A DNA stretch of 64,000 bases from positions 62,001-126,000 of the forward strand of contig WQZS01000004.1 in assembly GCA_009780585.1 (NCBI GenBank), in the 5' to 3' direction. The notes beneath the pieces are model-generated. The model saw nothing but the letters and a program-made list of their open reading frames with translations, searched no databases and was not told the DNA's origin. How positions within the stretch are numbered: position 1 is the first letter of the stretch; every line of letters begins with the position of its first letter. Position numbers and translations under genes: made by a program. Of this stretch, positions 1 to 10,900 are shown in pieces. The DNA is from Defluviitaleaceae bacterium. GTDB lineage: Bacteria > Bacillota > Clostridia > Lachnospirales > WQUN01.

Positions 1-318
1 GCCTTGCAAAACGTATGGCGCGCCAACACCGGACCCTACACCGTGGAAATCGCCGGACGCCAACACCGCGTGCAAGATGCGTATATCCGCTTGGTGGGGC
101 AAATCGCCACCGATGTGAACGAAGCCCTGCGCTACGTGGATGCCCAGCGCATCCAGGTCATCCAAGCCGACAACCGACGGATGGAGATCATGGGCGTATC
201 CATGGACGAGGAGCTGGCCGCGATGCTGCGCTTCCAATACGCCTTCCAGGCCGCGTCGAGGGTAATCAACGTACTCGATTCCATGATTGAAACCATCGTT
301 AGGATCGGCAGAGCGTAA
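1..318 (+). CDS. flgK: Flagellar hook-associated protein FlgK, C-terminal end (cut by window)
   Basis: The frame is open from base 1 to a TAA stop, so only the last 105 or so residues are present. The segment GVSMDEELAAMLRFQYAFQA followed by SRVINVLDSMI is the conserved C-terminal helix of FlgK, the protein that joins hook to filament and packs in the D0 core of the filament axis. A complete flgK follows 66 bp downstream and ends in a closely similar helix, so this is one of two tandem flgK-type genes. The identity of the family is clear. Whether this copy is full length upstream cannot be seen. Confidence 0.9.
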   Translation, partial: ALQNVWRANTGPYTVEIAGRQHRVQDAYIRLVGQIATDVNEALRYVDAQRIQVIQADNRRMEIMGVSMDEELAAMLRFQYAFQAASRVINVLDSMIETIVRIGRA

Positions 319-384
319 CAAATAATATCCTTTACCATTATCATCAAACCATAAAATGCCATTTTTCGATAGGGGGCTCGTCCC

Positions 385-2460
385 ATGCGTTCCGCTTTCT
401 TCCCGTTTCACGTAGCCACTACGGGCTTGCACGCCGCCCGGGCAAATATGAACGTCGTCAGCCACAACATCGCCAACGCTGAAATCCCCGGCTTCTCGCG
501 CCAGCAAACCGTACAGCAAGCCGCGCTGCCCTTGCATCTGCGCGACGGGCGCGGTATGTACGGCACGGGTGCCACGACGACCGCCATCATCCAAAACCGC
601 AATAAATTCCTGGATATGAAATTTTGGCACCAGCGCGCCATCCTGGGCGAACACGCCACCAAAACCACACACCTGTCCTTTGTGGAAACCGTGTTCAATA
701 ACCTGCCCGGCGCGGGTGTTTTACGTTCCTTCGAAGACTTCTTCGGGCGGATGCACGATTTGAGGGGCAACGCGCCCGACGCCACCTTTCGTACGAACGT
801 CATCACGGGCGCGGATACGCTTACCGAAATGGTGAGGCATAACGCGCTGGCGTTGCAAAGGCAGCAGCTCGATATCAACCGTGAATTCGCCGATGTCGTG
901 ATGATCATGAACAGCCTGGGTTCACAAATCGCCAGCATCAACCGGCAAATCGCCGACTTCGAGCGCGACGGCTCAAACGCGAACGACTTGCGGGACCGCA
1001 GGAACCTGTTGATCGACGAGCTTTCGCAATACGTGAACGTGGACGTGCAGGAGCGTGACTTCTCCACACCGGAATCTCCCAATGACCGGCGCACCACGGT
1101 ACGGATCAACGGTTATGACTTCGTGCGGCACGATCAATTCACGGGCCTCGAGCTGGTACCCCGCCAAGCGGGGCAACGCCGCAATGAAATGGACGTGGAA
1201 GGGTTATATGACCTCACTTTTGCGGGCGGACAAGGGGCGTTCGATATTTACAACCACGCCCTGCGCGGCGTACTGCGCGGCTTGGTCGATTTGCGCGACG
1301 GCAACAATTCCGTCGTTACCATGCCGACCGTAGCGGTATGGCCCCCGGGCTTCCACGCGAACGCGCCGGATTTATGGACGGGGGAATGGCCTTTGTGGGC
1401 CGGATTTGACGTTAATGATCCGTTAACGTGGCCGGATTCACTTTTCAATACTACGTTTAGGCCGGGGAATCCGGCTACATGGCCCCCCGATCCGGGCATA
1501 GACCCAACGAACCCGTTAACATGGCCCGCGGGTACGCTCATCCCCGAATTCGATCCGGTGGACGTTACCACTTGGCCGTGGACGAACGCCGCTACCTTTA
1601 ACCCCAACGACCCAAGGACATGGCCCGTAGGCACACAGCGCGAGCAATTCGGCGGCGTTACAAGCAATTACAAGGGTATCCCCTTTTATATGAACCAGCT
1701 CAACCACTTGGTACGGACCTTCGCGCGCGGCATCAACGAAGGGATGGACGCGCAATTCCGCCAAATCCCGGGCGCGACGGGGCATATCAACGGCTTTGAC
1801 ATCAACGGCGAAAACAGGAGCGCGTTATTGTTCACCTACACCCGCGCGAGCGACGGGATGACCGCGACCTACGGCCCGCCGTTTAACAATCCCGCGGCGG
1901 GCGGCAACACCCACGGGCTGCATATGTTCAGGAACGCGGCGGGCAATATCGTGACGATCCACCCCGACGATTTGGACGGCGCCGACCTCACGGGCCTTAC
2001 GCGCGTCGTGGACGATAGGAACTTTCCCGTGTTCGCGATGGACCTTTCCGGCATGAACGCGCTTAACTTCATCATCAACCCCGAGTTGGTGCGTAATAAT
2101 TCATTACTGGCAACCTCCAACCACCCCGACCAAGGGGAGTCGAACAACCAAGTCATCCAAGGCTTCAGCCTGGTGGGAACGTTCCCGCATTTGTTCCGCG
2201 AGGGACGGCTGGAGGATTTTATCATCGCCATCAGCGACCACTTGGCCATCGATACCAACCAGGCACTTAACTTCGCCCTCAGCTTCGACGAAATCACGAT
2301 GCAAACGCACAACCAACGCCTAAGCATTAAAGGCGTGGACATCAACGAGGAAATGATGGACCTCGTACGCTTCCAAACGTTGTTCCAAGCGGCCTCGCGG
2401 CTGATAAACGTAATCGATTCGATCTACGATACGCTGATCAACAGGCTGGGACATTTTTAG
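385..2460 (+). CDS. flgK: Flagellar hook-associated protein 1 FlgK with a TWP-repeat insert
   Basis: This encodes 691 residues, longer than the usual 450-600. The start ATG follows an AGGGGG ribosome site by about ten bases. The N-terminus (FHVATTGLHAARANMNVVSHN, then NIANAEIPGFSRQQ) is the flagellar rod/hook signature, and the C-terminus (KGVDINEEMMDLVRFQTLFQ) is the matching D0 helix. FlgK forms the hook-filament junction outside the cell after export by the flagellar type III system. Residues about 315-420 hold a low-complexity insert in which N-D/N-P-x-TWP recurs several times; it lies in the surface-exposed part of the protein. It is the second flgK-type gene in a row and is followed by flgL 48 bp later. 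Function is sure; the role of the insert is unknown. Confidence 0.93.
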   Translation: MRSAFFPFHVATTGLHAARANMNVVSHNIANAEIPGFSRQQTVQQAALPLHLRDGRGMYGTGATTTAIIQNRNKFLDMKFWHQRAILGEHATKTTHLSFVETVFNNLPGAGVLRSFEDFFGRMHDLRGNAPDATFRTNVITGADTLTEMVRHNALALQRQQLDINREFADVVMIMNSLGSQIASINRQIADFERDGSNANDLRDRRNLLIDELSQYVNVDVQERDFSTPESPNDRRTTVRINGYDFVRHDQFTGLELVPRQAGQRRNEMDVEGLYDLTFAGGQGAFDIYNHALRGVLRGLVDLRDGNNSVVTMPTVAVWPPGFHANAPDLWTGEWPLWAGFDVNDPLTWPDSLFNTTFRPGNPATWPPDPGIDPTNPLTWPAGTLIPEFDPVDVTTWPWTNAATFNPNDPRTWPVGTQREQFGGVTSNYKGIPFYMNQLNHLVRTFARGINEGMDAQFRQIPGATGHINGFDINGENRSALLFTYTRASDGMTATYGPPFNNPAAGGNTHGLHMFRNAAGNIVTIHPDDLDGADLTGLTRVVDDRNFPVFAMDLSGMNALNFIINPELVRNNSLLATSNHPDQGESNNQVIQGFSLVGTFPHLFREGRLEDFIIAISDHLAIDTNQALNFALSFDEITMQTHNQRLSIKGVDINEEMMDLVRFQTLFQAASRLINVIDSIYDTLINRLGHF

Positions 2461-2508
2461 GAGTTCGGAATAAAAAGACTAAATGATTAAAAGAATTAAG
2501 GAAATCGG

Positions 2509-4590
2509 GTGAGCGAAATGATGAGATTGACGACTTCCATGATGAATAATACGACGCTGATGCACATCAATCGGAATATGCGGAATTTGGATACGATTAT
2601 CAGACAGTTGGAAACGACGAAAAAGGTTAGCCGGCCGTCGGACAACCCGTTGATCGCAAGCCGCGCGCTTAAGTTCCGCTCCAGCGTTACGGAGGTGCGG
2701 CAGTTCCAGCGTAATGTGGAGTTCGGGCAATCGTGGATGGACGTAACAGAGTCGTCGTTTATCAATATTATGGACAACCAATTGCAAGAGATCAGGCAGT
2801 TGCTGGTCGCCGGAGCCAACGGGACGTATAACATCGATAATAAAGCGACGATGGTCGCGCAGATACGTGAAATGATGGACCACATCGCCACGCTCGAAAT
2901 GAACCAAACCTACGCGGGGCGGTATGTCTTTTCGGGCTTCCGTACGGACGAACAACCCGTATTTACCGCACCTAATAACCGGACGTTTGTGCTCACACAG
3001 CATTTTGTACAATCGGATGTGGACAGGACCTCATCGTACCAACGCCTGGGCGACGAGAACGGCGATCATGCCGCTACAATGCCCCCCACGGCGCACAGGG
3101 TCAACGTATTGCGTTTGGCGTATCGCAACCCCGATACCGTACCCATGGTGCCGGGTTTCCACGTAATACCGATGAGCATAAACCATGCGGACGCGTATTT
3201 ACCACCCGCCACCATGACGCGGGGGCAAATCGACGGTATAGATGAATTCATCGACGACCCGCTTGACCCCGGCACATTAATCCCTAACCCCGATTACGAT
3301 CCCACCCCCGTACCCGTCCTCCACTTCATCCCCGAAACGGGCGAACTGGCGATGCACGACGATACCGCGGCGGTATTCCCGCGGGAAGGGATCGCCGTCA
3401 CGTTCCAAAAAACGGGATTTAACAGGGGTGAATTAAATCCGGCGGTGTACTTTACCAGCCGTGAAATCATTGACGAGATACCGGAACGCATAGACGTGGA
3501 TCGTGTGTATCAAGTAACGCAGTATTTTTCGCGTACGGCGGCGTCGGATGTGCGCACCATAAACGGCGAGGAATTCCATATATTCGAATTGGCTTACCCC
3601 GCTTCCTTTTTGGGGACGAACGCCCCCGAAGGGTTAAGGCCCGTATTGCCCCCGGGCGCGGTGCTTACGCCTGGGCCTACGGCGTTGGCCCCCTTCATTG
3701 TGCGCATCCCCTCGAGCCATTTCGATACTAATAAAAACGTATCGGTGTCGTACAGCGTTAACATCCCCGCGGTTACCCCCGTACCCGATCCCGTAGACCC
3801 GGCTCTCCATACGATTGGCGGGGTGTTCGACCAGGATGCGTTTGACGCCGCCGTTGACGACGCGCTCGCCGCCGCCATTGCTGCCGCAAACGACGCTACC
3901 CTCGCGCTCACGCACGCCATCAAGACCGATACCCGCGTGCAGGGCGTCATGCTCCTGCGCGCGTCCGAACCGGGAACGGGTACCAACCCCGTCACCGATC
4001 CTTTAGTCCCCATCCCCCTTGACCAAGCCGAACGCAACCGTTCGTTTGATATGCACAACCAACTGATGACCATAGAAGCCGCGTCGCATACGCACATCCC
4101 TGTCAATTCGCTGGCCAAGAACGTCTTCACCGCGGAAATGTACGCCGACTTCAATCGGTTCATTCAATTCGCCGATGGGCTGGTCATTTCCGATGAGGGG
4201 GAACTCAAACGCAGACTTTCCGCCCCCCCGCACAACCTTACGGAACCCGAATTGTCAACCGTCGCGGACCGTCAGCTCATCGACGAACGCGCGATCGCCA
4301 ACGACGCGCTCTTCACCCAATTCAATAACATGCTGTTCCTCATAGACCGCCACATCGAACAAATCACCCGCGAACACACCCAACTGGGCGCGCGGATGCA
4401 ACGCCTGGACATGCTGCGCAACCGCTTGGAAGCGGACGAAGTCAGCTACGAACGCTTAACCAGCGACAACGAAGACACCGACATGTACCGTGCCGTGATG
4501 ATGCGCATCAACGCGGAAACAGCCTTCCAAGCCTCCCTGCGCGCCAATTCGGGCATCATACAAATGACGCTGGCCAATTTTATCGGATAG
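2509..4590 (+). CDS. flgL: Flagellar hook-associated protein 3 FlgL, enlarged
   Basis: This encodes 693 residues, more than twice the usual 300 or so. The GTG start at 2509 lies six bases after AAGGA; an ATG at 2518 is too far from it. The N-terminal flagellin-type domain (about 1-145) contains ETTKKVSRPSDNPLIASRAL, which is diagnostic for FlgL/flagellin. The C-terminal domain (about 600-693) has the usual coiled coil ending in FQASLRANSGIIQMTLANFI. Between them lie about 450 residues rich in Pro, Asp and Ala with no family I recognise, presumably a surface-exposed D2/D3-like region. FlgL is the second junction protein under the filament. It sits between flgK and fliW as in Bacillus and Clostridia. 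Confidence 0.92.
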   Translation: MSEMMRLTTSMMNNTTLMHINRNMRNLDTIIRQLETTKKVSRPSDNPLIASRALKFRSSVTEVRQFQRNVEFGQSWMDVTESSFINIMDNQLQEIRQLLVAGANGTYNIDNKATMVAQIREMMDHIATLEMNQTYAGRYVFSGFRTDEQPVFTAPNNRTFVLTQHFVQSDVDRTSSYQRLGDENGDHAATMPPTAHRVNVLRLAYRNPDTVPMVPGFHVIPMSINHADAYLPPATMTRGQIDGIDEFIDDPLDPGTLIPNPDYDPTPVPVLHFIPETGELAMHDDTAAVFPREGIAVTFQKTGFNRGELNPAVYFTSREIIDEIPERIDVDRVYQVTQYFSRTAASDVRTINGEEFHIFELAYPASFLGTNAPEGLRPVLPPGAVLTPGPTALAPFIVRIPSSHFDTNKNVSVSYSVNIPAVTPVPDPVDPALHTIGGVFDQDAFDAAVDDALAAAIAAANDATLALTHAIKTDTRVQGVMLLRASEPGTGTNPVTDPLVPIPLDQAERNRSFDMHNQLMTIEAASHTHIPVNSLAKNVFTAEMYADFNRFIQFADGLVISDEGELKRRLSAPPHNLTEPELSTVADRQLIDERAIANDALFTQFNNMLFLIDRHIEQITREHTQLGARMQRLDMLRNRLEADEVSYERLTSDNEDTDMYRAVMMRINAETAFQASLRANSGIIQMTLANFIG

Positions 4591-4640
4591 GAATAAACAA
4601 ACGTAAACATAATAAATAACCGTATAAGAAAGAAGGATGC

Positions 4641-5105
4641 ATGATGCAAGCTGTAGAAACCAAGCATTTTGGTACATTGGAATACGACCCCGCGGAAACG
4701 CTTACGTTCCCCGAGGGTTTGCCGGGTTATCCGGAGGACAGGCGTTTTCTTCTGCTGGACATGGAGGAAACGAATAACACATTCTTTTGGTTGCAGAGTA
4801 TCGACGACGGCGAGGTATGCTTCCCCATGATGGACGTATATAAGGCCATCCCCGATTATGACCCGCGCGTGGACCCCGAGGAGTTAAAGGACCTGGGTCC
4901 GATCAAGGGCGCGACGCTGGAAATCTATAATATCACCGTCATCCCCGAGGAAGTGGCCAAGACCCGTGTAAACTTGCGCGCGCCCGTTATCATCAACCGC
5001 GCGGCGCATACCGGCAAGCAGGTCATTTGCGCCAACGAAGATTACTCCATCCGCCATTATATAATGGATGACTTGAAGCGTATCAACGCGCAAGAGGTGG
5101 CGTAA
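4641..5105 (+). CDS. fliW: Flagellar assembly factor FliW
   Basis: This encodes 154 residues, the normal length. It reads [20 protein letters not shown] near the start and closes with [20 protein letters not shown], both typical of FliW. FliW binds free flagellin in the cytoplasm and, when flagellin is low, binds and inhibits CsrA, so that flagellin translation follows filament assembly. The start ATG follows AGAAAGAAGGA. The TAA stop shares one base with the csrA start (TAATG), so the two partner proteins are translationally coupled. Confidence 0.96.
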   Translation: MMQAVETKHFGTLEYDPAETLTFPEGLPGYPEDRRFLLLDMEETNNTFFWLQSIDDGEVCFPMMDVYKAIPDYDPRVDPEELKDLGPIKGATLEIYNITVIPEEVAKTRVNLRAPVIINRAAHTGKQVICANEDYSIRHYIMDDLKRINAQEVA

Positions 5106-5326
5106 TGCTTGCCCTCACACGAAAGAAGTCGGAATCCATCATGATCGGCGACCGGGTGGAAGTGGTCGTGCTGGGCGTAAGCGGCGAACAGGTGCGCCTG
5201 GGTATTATCGCGCCCAAATCCGTAGCCGTACACCGCAAGGAAGTATACGAACAAATAAAGGATGAAAATAAGGAAGCCACGCACAGCGTGCAAACGACTT
5301 CCCTTAAAGATTATATAAAGAAATAG
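5105..5326 (+). CDS. csrA: Carbon storage regulator CsrA
   Basis: This encodes 73 residues and starts [20 protein letters not shown], the standard CsrA N-terminus, followed by the [20 protein letters not shown] core strand region and an HRKEVYEQI helix that carries the RNA-contact residues. CsrA is a dimeric RNA-binding repressor; in this gene order its best known target is flagellin mRNA, antagonised by FliW. The start overlaps the fliW stop by one base. It is the last gene of the flagellar run and is followed by a strong hairpin terminator. The flagellin gene itself is not next door. Confidence 0.97.
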   Translation: MLALTRKKSESIMIGDRVEVVVLGVSGEQVRLGIIAPKSVAVHRKEVYEQIKDENKEATHSVQTTSLKDYIKK

Positions 5327-5337
5327 ATAACATCCGT

Positions 5338-5381
5338 GCGGGCGGGTATACGCGGGTATCGCCGCGCCGTATCCCGCCCGC
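5338..5381. terminator. Rho-independent terminator between csrA and the convergent kinase gene
   Basis: GCGGGCGGG at 5338-5346 pairs with CCCGCCCGC at 5373-5381, with further pairing inside. A T-rich run follows on the plus strand and AT-rich sequence is also present on the other side. It lies between two converging genes that end at 5326 and 5390, so it may serve both. Confidence 0.8.
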
Positions 5382-5389
5382 CGTTGTTA

Positions 5390-7945
5390 TTATAATTTAA
5401 TGATAACGTCTCCCAGCTCTTGGAACGCCTTCGGGAAGTTAAAGTCCCGGATGTATTCCACGAGCGTTTCCATGCCCGGCGTTTCGCTTAGGGCGTCCGC
5501 GATGTGCAGGCTTTCGGTGTTCCCCTCGACGAGCAACGGTTCCAATTTATCCAGCAAGCGCAGAATCTCCTGCTTATCGGTGAGGGGTTCGATTTTCGCG
5601 GTCAATAACAATGGCGCGTATTTTTCAAGCGTGACGTGCAGTTCGATTTCGAGCTTTTTAAGCAGCAGTTCATCCGGCATTAAGTTGGTTTTGGTAAAGA
5701 CGTGCTCTACGTCGGCGGCGGCGGCTTGCAGGTTCTTTTCGTTGATTTGGCCCGCCACACTCTTGAGCGTATGGGCGATACGGTGCGCCAGCTTGCGGTC
5801 CTTGGCCCTGATGGCGTTGACCAATTCGATAAAAGTTTCGCGGTTGGCCTTAACAAAATTGGTCTTAAATATAGTCAATATCTTTTCATCCTCGGCGGAT
5901 TGGACGTCGGGTGATACGGGGGTATATTCCTTTACGGGTAGGTACTTTTTAAGGCAGGTCCATAGCTCAAGCGAGGTATAAGGCTTGCCGACCACGTCGA
6001 ACATGCCGCTGGCGCGGTAGAGCTCGATATCCTGGGACATGATGTTAGCCGTTAGCGCGATGATGGGTGCCCGCACACCCATCTTTTTCATGAGGGGCGC
6101 GGTTTTAAAGCCGTCCAGCACAGGCATATGGATGTCCATGAAGATAAGGTCGAAGGGTTTTTCCTGATTCCTCATCCGTGAGGAAATAATGTCGATGCCT
6201 TCCTTGCCGTTGGCGGCGATCACGGTTTTTAAGCCCACGCGCATAAGGTGGTCGGTAATCAAGTGTTGGTTGAGGACGTTGTCCTCACACACCAGCACCT
6301 CGCCTTCGAATTCGGGCATTTCCACTTCTTTTCCATTCTTTCCGTTCGTGCCGTTGATAACCTCGTCCACCGTAACAAAGGTCAGTTCGAAATGGAAGCA
6401 CGAACCCATACCGGGCGTACTGTTAAGGTAAAGCGTACCGCCCATCATTTCGATGAGGTTCTTTGAAATGGGCAACCCCAAACCCGTGCCGCCGTAGTTG
6501 CGCGTGGTACCGGCTTCCGCCTGTACAAACGGGTCAAAGATGACCTTCGCCTGCTCGGGGGTGATGCCGATGCCGTTGTCCTTTACCTCGAAGTAAAAGG
6601 TCGTCTTTTCCGTGTCCGTTTCCTTTACCGCGCAGGTCAGCTCAATCGCGCCTTCGCGGGTAAACTTGATGGCATTGGTCAAAAGATTCATGATGATTTG
6701 GTACAGGCGGAAACGGTCGCCGACCAGGAGCTTGCCTTTTAACGGTTTTAAGTTGATTCTGAATTCCAGCCCTTTTTCGATGATTTTGGGCAGGACGATG
6801 GACTGGCAGCTCATGAATACTTCCTGTAAATTAAAGGGCTCCCGTTCCAGTTCAATTTTGCCGGATTCGATTTTGGAAATATCCAATATATCGTTGATGA
6901 TCAGCAGGAGTAACTGCGCGCTCTTTTCGATTTTATGCAGGTACAGCTTGCAATCCTGCGCGGCCAGTTCGTCGGGGACGTCCAAAGCCAGTTCGGCAAA
7001 GCCGAGGATGCTGTTCATCGGCGTGCGTATTTCGTGGCTCATGGCGGCGAGGAAATGGCTTTTGGCTTGGTTGCGTTCCTCGGCGATTTCGGCGCGGCGC
7101 ATTTCTTCGATGGCGGCTTTTTGTTCGCGCAAATCCCGCGCGTAGCCCGCGATAATGGGTTCCCCCTCCAGCAGCACGCGTACCATGGTAACCTCCACGG
7201 GCAAACCCTTACCGTCGGGGGTAATATAGACCCATTCGTAGCGTACATAACCCTCGTCGAACGCCCGGTTTAGGTATTCTATCCTTAATTCCTCGGAAAG
7301 CCGCCCGCAGGGCTGGTATTCGGGGGTGAGTTCCAGCGTTTTCATTTCGTATTCCTCTTTGTTGGCCGCCCCCACCAAATCCAACGCCGCCTGATTGCAA
7401 TCGATAAAGGCGTAATCGCGCCCCATCAAGCGGCACGCGAAGGGCATGGAGTCCAGCATAAGCTGGAGGCGTTCCTTGCCTTCGTTCTTAACCCGTACCA
7501 CTTCGTCCATCAGGTTTTCCAAATCGTTGGAATAATCATTAACCGCGTCCTTTACGCGTATGTATAGGATTTGGTTGGAGATACGCTTTAACAAAAGCGG
7601 GCCGGAGAAAGGCTTGGTGATGTAGTCCACCGCGCCCAGACTAAAGCCCAAACGCTCGTTTTCCTCGTCCGCCTTGGCCGTGAGGAAGATAACGGGTATT
7701 TCCTTATACCGCGAATCCGCCTTTAATTTCTTAATCACCTCGAATCCGTCCATTTCGGGCATTTCCACATCGAGGAGGATTAAATCGGGCATGATGCTTT
7801 CCAGATTCTCAAAGAGCGTCGCCGCCGTCTGCGCGGTATACACCTTGTAGAAGGCTTGGAGCAAGCTCTTTCCCTGGTTAAGCGTGGCGAGGTTGTCGTC
7901 CACCAATAGGATTTTGTGGCGTGCGGCCGTATTCGTCGTGTTCAT
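5390..7945 (-). CDS. Hybrid histidine kinase: REC-PAS-HisKA-HATPase-REC-HPt
   Basis: This encodes an 851-residue soluble phosphorelay protein with no membrane segment. Domains in order are: receiver 1 at about 11-125 (acid pair D16-D17, phosphoacceptor D59 in LLDVEMPEMDG, K111); a helical linker; PAS at about 155-285; HisKA with H304 in MSHEIRTP; HATPase with N-box LLTNAIKF and G-boxes DNGIGI and GGTGLGL; receiver 2 with D604 in FMDIHMPVLDG; and HPt with H725 in HRIAHTLKSVAG. All phosphotransfer residues are present. The start follows the stop of the membrane-bound kinase upstream by one base (TGATATG) with GGAGG inside that gene, so the two are co-expressed. The N-terminal receiver suggests that it takes phosphate from the partner. 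No output domain or regulator gene lies beside them. Confidence 0.93.
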   Translation of the reverse strand: MNTTNTAARHKILLVDDNLATLNQGKSLLQAFYKVYTAQTAATLFENLESIMPDLILLDVEMPEMDGFEVIKKLKADSRYKEIPVIFLTAKADEENERLGFSLGAVDYITKPFSGPLLLKRISNQILYIRVKDAVNDYSNDLENLMDEVVRVKNEGKERLQLMLDSMPFACRLMGRDYAFIDCNQAALDLVGAANKEEYEMKTLELTPEYQPCGRLSEELRIEYLNRAFDEGYVRYEWVYITPDGKGLPVEVTMVRVLLEGEPIIAGYARDLREQKAAIEEMRRAEIAEERNQAKSHFLAAMSHEIRTPMNSILGFAELALDVPDELAAQDCKLYLHKIEKSAQLLLLIINDILDISKIESGKIELEREPFNLQEVFMSCQSIVLPKIIEKGLEFRINLKPLKGKLLVGDRFRLYQIIMNLLTNAIKFTREGAIELTCAVKETDTEKTTFYFEVKDNGIGITPEQAKVIFDPFVQAEAGTTRNYGGTGLGLPISKNLIEMMGGTLYLNSTPGMGSCFHFELTFVTVDEVINGTNGKNGKEVEMPEFEGEVLVCEDNVLNQHLITDHLMRVGLKTVIAANGKEGIDIISSRMRNQEKPFDLIFMDIHMPVLDGFKTAPLMKKMGVRAPIIALTANIMSQDIELYRASGMFDVVGKPYTSLELWTCLKKYLPVKEYTPVSPDVQSAEDEKILTIFKTNFVKANRETFIELVNAIRAKDRKLAHRIAHTLKSVAGQINEKNLQAAAADVEHVFTKTNLMPDELLLKKLEIELHVTLEKYAPLLLTAKIEPLTDKQEILRLLDKLEPLLVEGNTESLHIADALSETPGMETLVEYIRDFNFPKAFQELGDVIIKL

Positions 7946-7946
7946 A

Positions 7947-10900
7947 TCATACCTCCGTATTAAAAAATGCGGTCAACTCGTTTCGGATGAGCTTGTAATT
8001 ACCTTGGTCCAATTTATTGCGCAAATCCGCGGCTAAGCCGCCGTCGTCCGTATATACATAGCTTTCGATCGCGTCCATCGCTTCGTCCATCCCGTCGATG
8101 TCGAAAGTGATGCACGCGTCCAGCATTTTTTTCAATAAAGCGGTATCGGGCTTATCCTTGGCGGGTTTGCTGGTGATCCCGCTTTCAGCCAGGGCATCGC
8201 TGATGTCGGTCAGAAGCGTCGATACCTTTTCGATGAAGGGGTGGTTATTTTCGCTGACATAATAAAAATTATTAACCAACGCGGCCTTTTCCAGCGCCGC
8301 GGCCAAATCGCCCACGTCCTCCGCGAAGATGCCGTAAGCGGAACCCTTGATACCGTGGACCGTCACGCCATAAATGTCAAGGGTATCGCGGGAGGCGGTC
8401 TTCAATACCTCCAGCAGCGGGCGCGTACTCCTGACGAAGGATTGGAGGACTTTGATATACGCTTCCTCGCTGTCGCCGAAGTGGGCGATACCCTTGTTGA
8501 TATCCAAGCCGGGTATGCCGTGCAGGATTCCGCTTTCCCTGCCGCGGCGTATCTCCGCGGTGATGGTCTTGTGGGTGAGCCTCGCTTCCTTGCCCTTATC
8601 GCGCACCCATTGCCGCAATACGCTGTCCAGCTTCGCCAAAGCGATCGGCTTGGCGATGAACGCGGTAAAACCCTTGGAAAGGAACATTTCCTCGTTACCT
8701 ACGATGGCGTTGGCCGTCAAGGCGATGATTGGGATGCGCTTCGCGTAGTCGGAATCGATGGCGCGTATCAGCTTGACCGCGCTGACCCCGTCCATTTCGG
8801 GCATCATATGGTCCATAAAGATCGCGTTGTACCTTATGCCGGGGTCGCGCATGGCGTCGATGGCTTGCTGGCCGCCCGTTACGCAATCGACGGTCATGCC
8901 GTACAACCCCATTAGGCCCTTCGCCACGTCGAGGTTGGTCGGGTTGTCGTCCACCAACAGTACCCGCGCGTAGGATAAATTAACCCGCGTCATCTTCGCG
9001 CTTTCGAAGCGTTGCACGGCGTAGTTGTTGGATTTAAGGCTTTTCACCACGTCCGGGCCGATGGGGGTATCGTCCACATAACCCTGGCGCAGGTACACGG
9101 TAAAAGTTGAGCCCTTGCCGTATTCGCTGTCTGCCGTGATGTAGCCGTTCATCATTTCGGCTACTTTTTTGGTGATCGAAAGCCCCAAACCCGTGCCTTC
9201 GGTACGGCGGTTCTTGCTCTTTTCGTCCCCGTCCTCCAGCTTGCCGTACAGGGTGAATAATCGGTTCATGTCCTCCGGCTTGATACCCACGCCCGTGTCC
9301 TTCACCCAAGCGGTAACCCATATGCCGTCTTCCGCGTCCTCGTGGCGCATACCCAGCTCGACCGTGCCCTCCTTGGTATATTTGAAGGCGTTGGATAAAA
9401 GATTCGATAAGATTTGCTTGATGCGCAGTTCGTCGCCGTACAGATAATTGGGCAAGTCGGGTTCGATATTTAGGATTAGCTCGATGGGTTTTTCGCCTAT
9501 ATAAAGGATGCTTTGCGTGATCGTGTCATTCAGCAGGCTGGGGAGGTCATACCTTTGCGGGTTTAATTCCAGCTTATCCGCCTCTATTTTGGAAATGTCC
9601 AAGATATCGTTGATCAGATTTAAGAGCGTTTCGCCCGAACGGTAGACCTTAACCAGGTTGCCATGGGTTTCGTCGTCGAGCTGTACGGTTTCGAGCGTCA
9701 GTTCGGTTAGCCCGAGCACGGCGGTTAAGGGCGTGCGCATTTCGTGGCTCATGTTGGTAAGGAAGTTCGATTTGGCGGCGGAAGCGGCTTGCGCGGCTTC
9801 TTCTGAATTCTTGCGGTGGGTCATGTCGTACGCGACCCCCGCGATGCCCAGCACCCGGTTATGCCTGTCGCGCAAAGGCGCGGAAATGATTTCGTAAAAG
9901 CCCTTTGCGCCCTTGGCGGAGGATATGTACTTTTCGACGCTGATGGGGCGGTTTTCGGTCACGATCGTAAGCTCCGTTTCAAGGTAGTCGTCAACGATGG
10001 CGCCCAGGGACGGATATTCGTAGCCGCGCTTGCCGATGATGTCGCCTTCTTCGCAGCCGAAGTGTTCCTCAAACCTTTTGTTAACGCGCAAAAAGAGGTT
10101 GTTCATATCCTTAACGAACAATATTTCCGGTACGGAGTCGAAGATGGTTTCCATCAGGGATTTCTCCATCGTGAGCTCTTGTTGCAATTTGTCCCTTTGC
10201 TTGGCGTGCTTTCCGTTTAAAAAGAGGAAAATACCGCTGCCGATAATCAACAATGCCGTAACGCTTAAGGCGGCCGCCAGCGCAAAGAAGTAATGCGGGT
10301 TAGCCTCGCGGATGCCGGGAACCCGATTGATCACTTCCGCCCCGTACGGCAGGTCCCTTTCGCGGATGTTAAACCTGTCCATCTGCGCCCGGTCAAACAC
10401 CCAGCGGTTAAGCGGGCCGGAATCATGGATGGTCGGGATATCCTCCACGCTTACGCCGTCCAGGATTTGCCGCAACATACCGGCGACGGTGTATCCGTAA
10501 CGGACGTAATCCGGCCCCAATCCCCCCAGCGCGCTGTATTCCAGCCGTGTATCGTACAGGGAGGCGATCGGGACGCGGGCGTGCCGCTCCAACAGCCGCC
10601 GCGTTTCGCCCAACGAAAGGTATTGGTACGCGCCGTCCACGAAATAGGAGCCGAACAGTACCATGCCGTACGGCGGCAACGCGCCGATTTGCTCCATTAA
10701 GGCAACGGCGGAAATATTTTGGTTGTATCGGATATCCAGCCGCGAAGCAAGGGGGCGCAATTGCGCTTCAATGGCTTCACGGTATTGTATGCCCTCCGTG
10801 GTAAAGTCGTTGACCACAAACAGCGTACGCGTATCGGGGAACAAATCCAGGAAAGCGTTAACCGTTTTGTAGGCGTCAATCGCCTTCACGATACCCGTAA

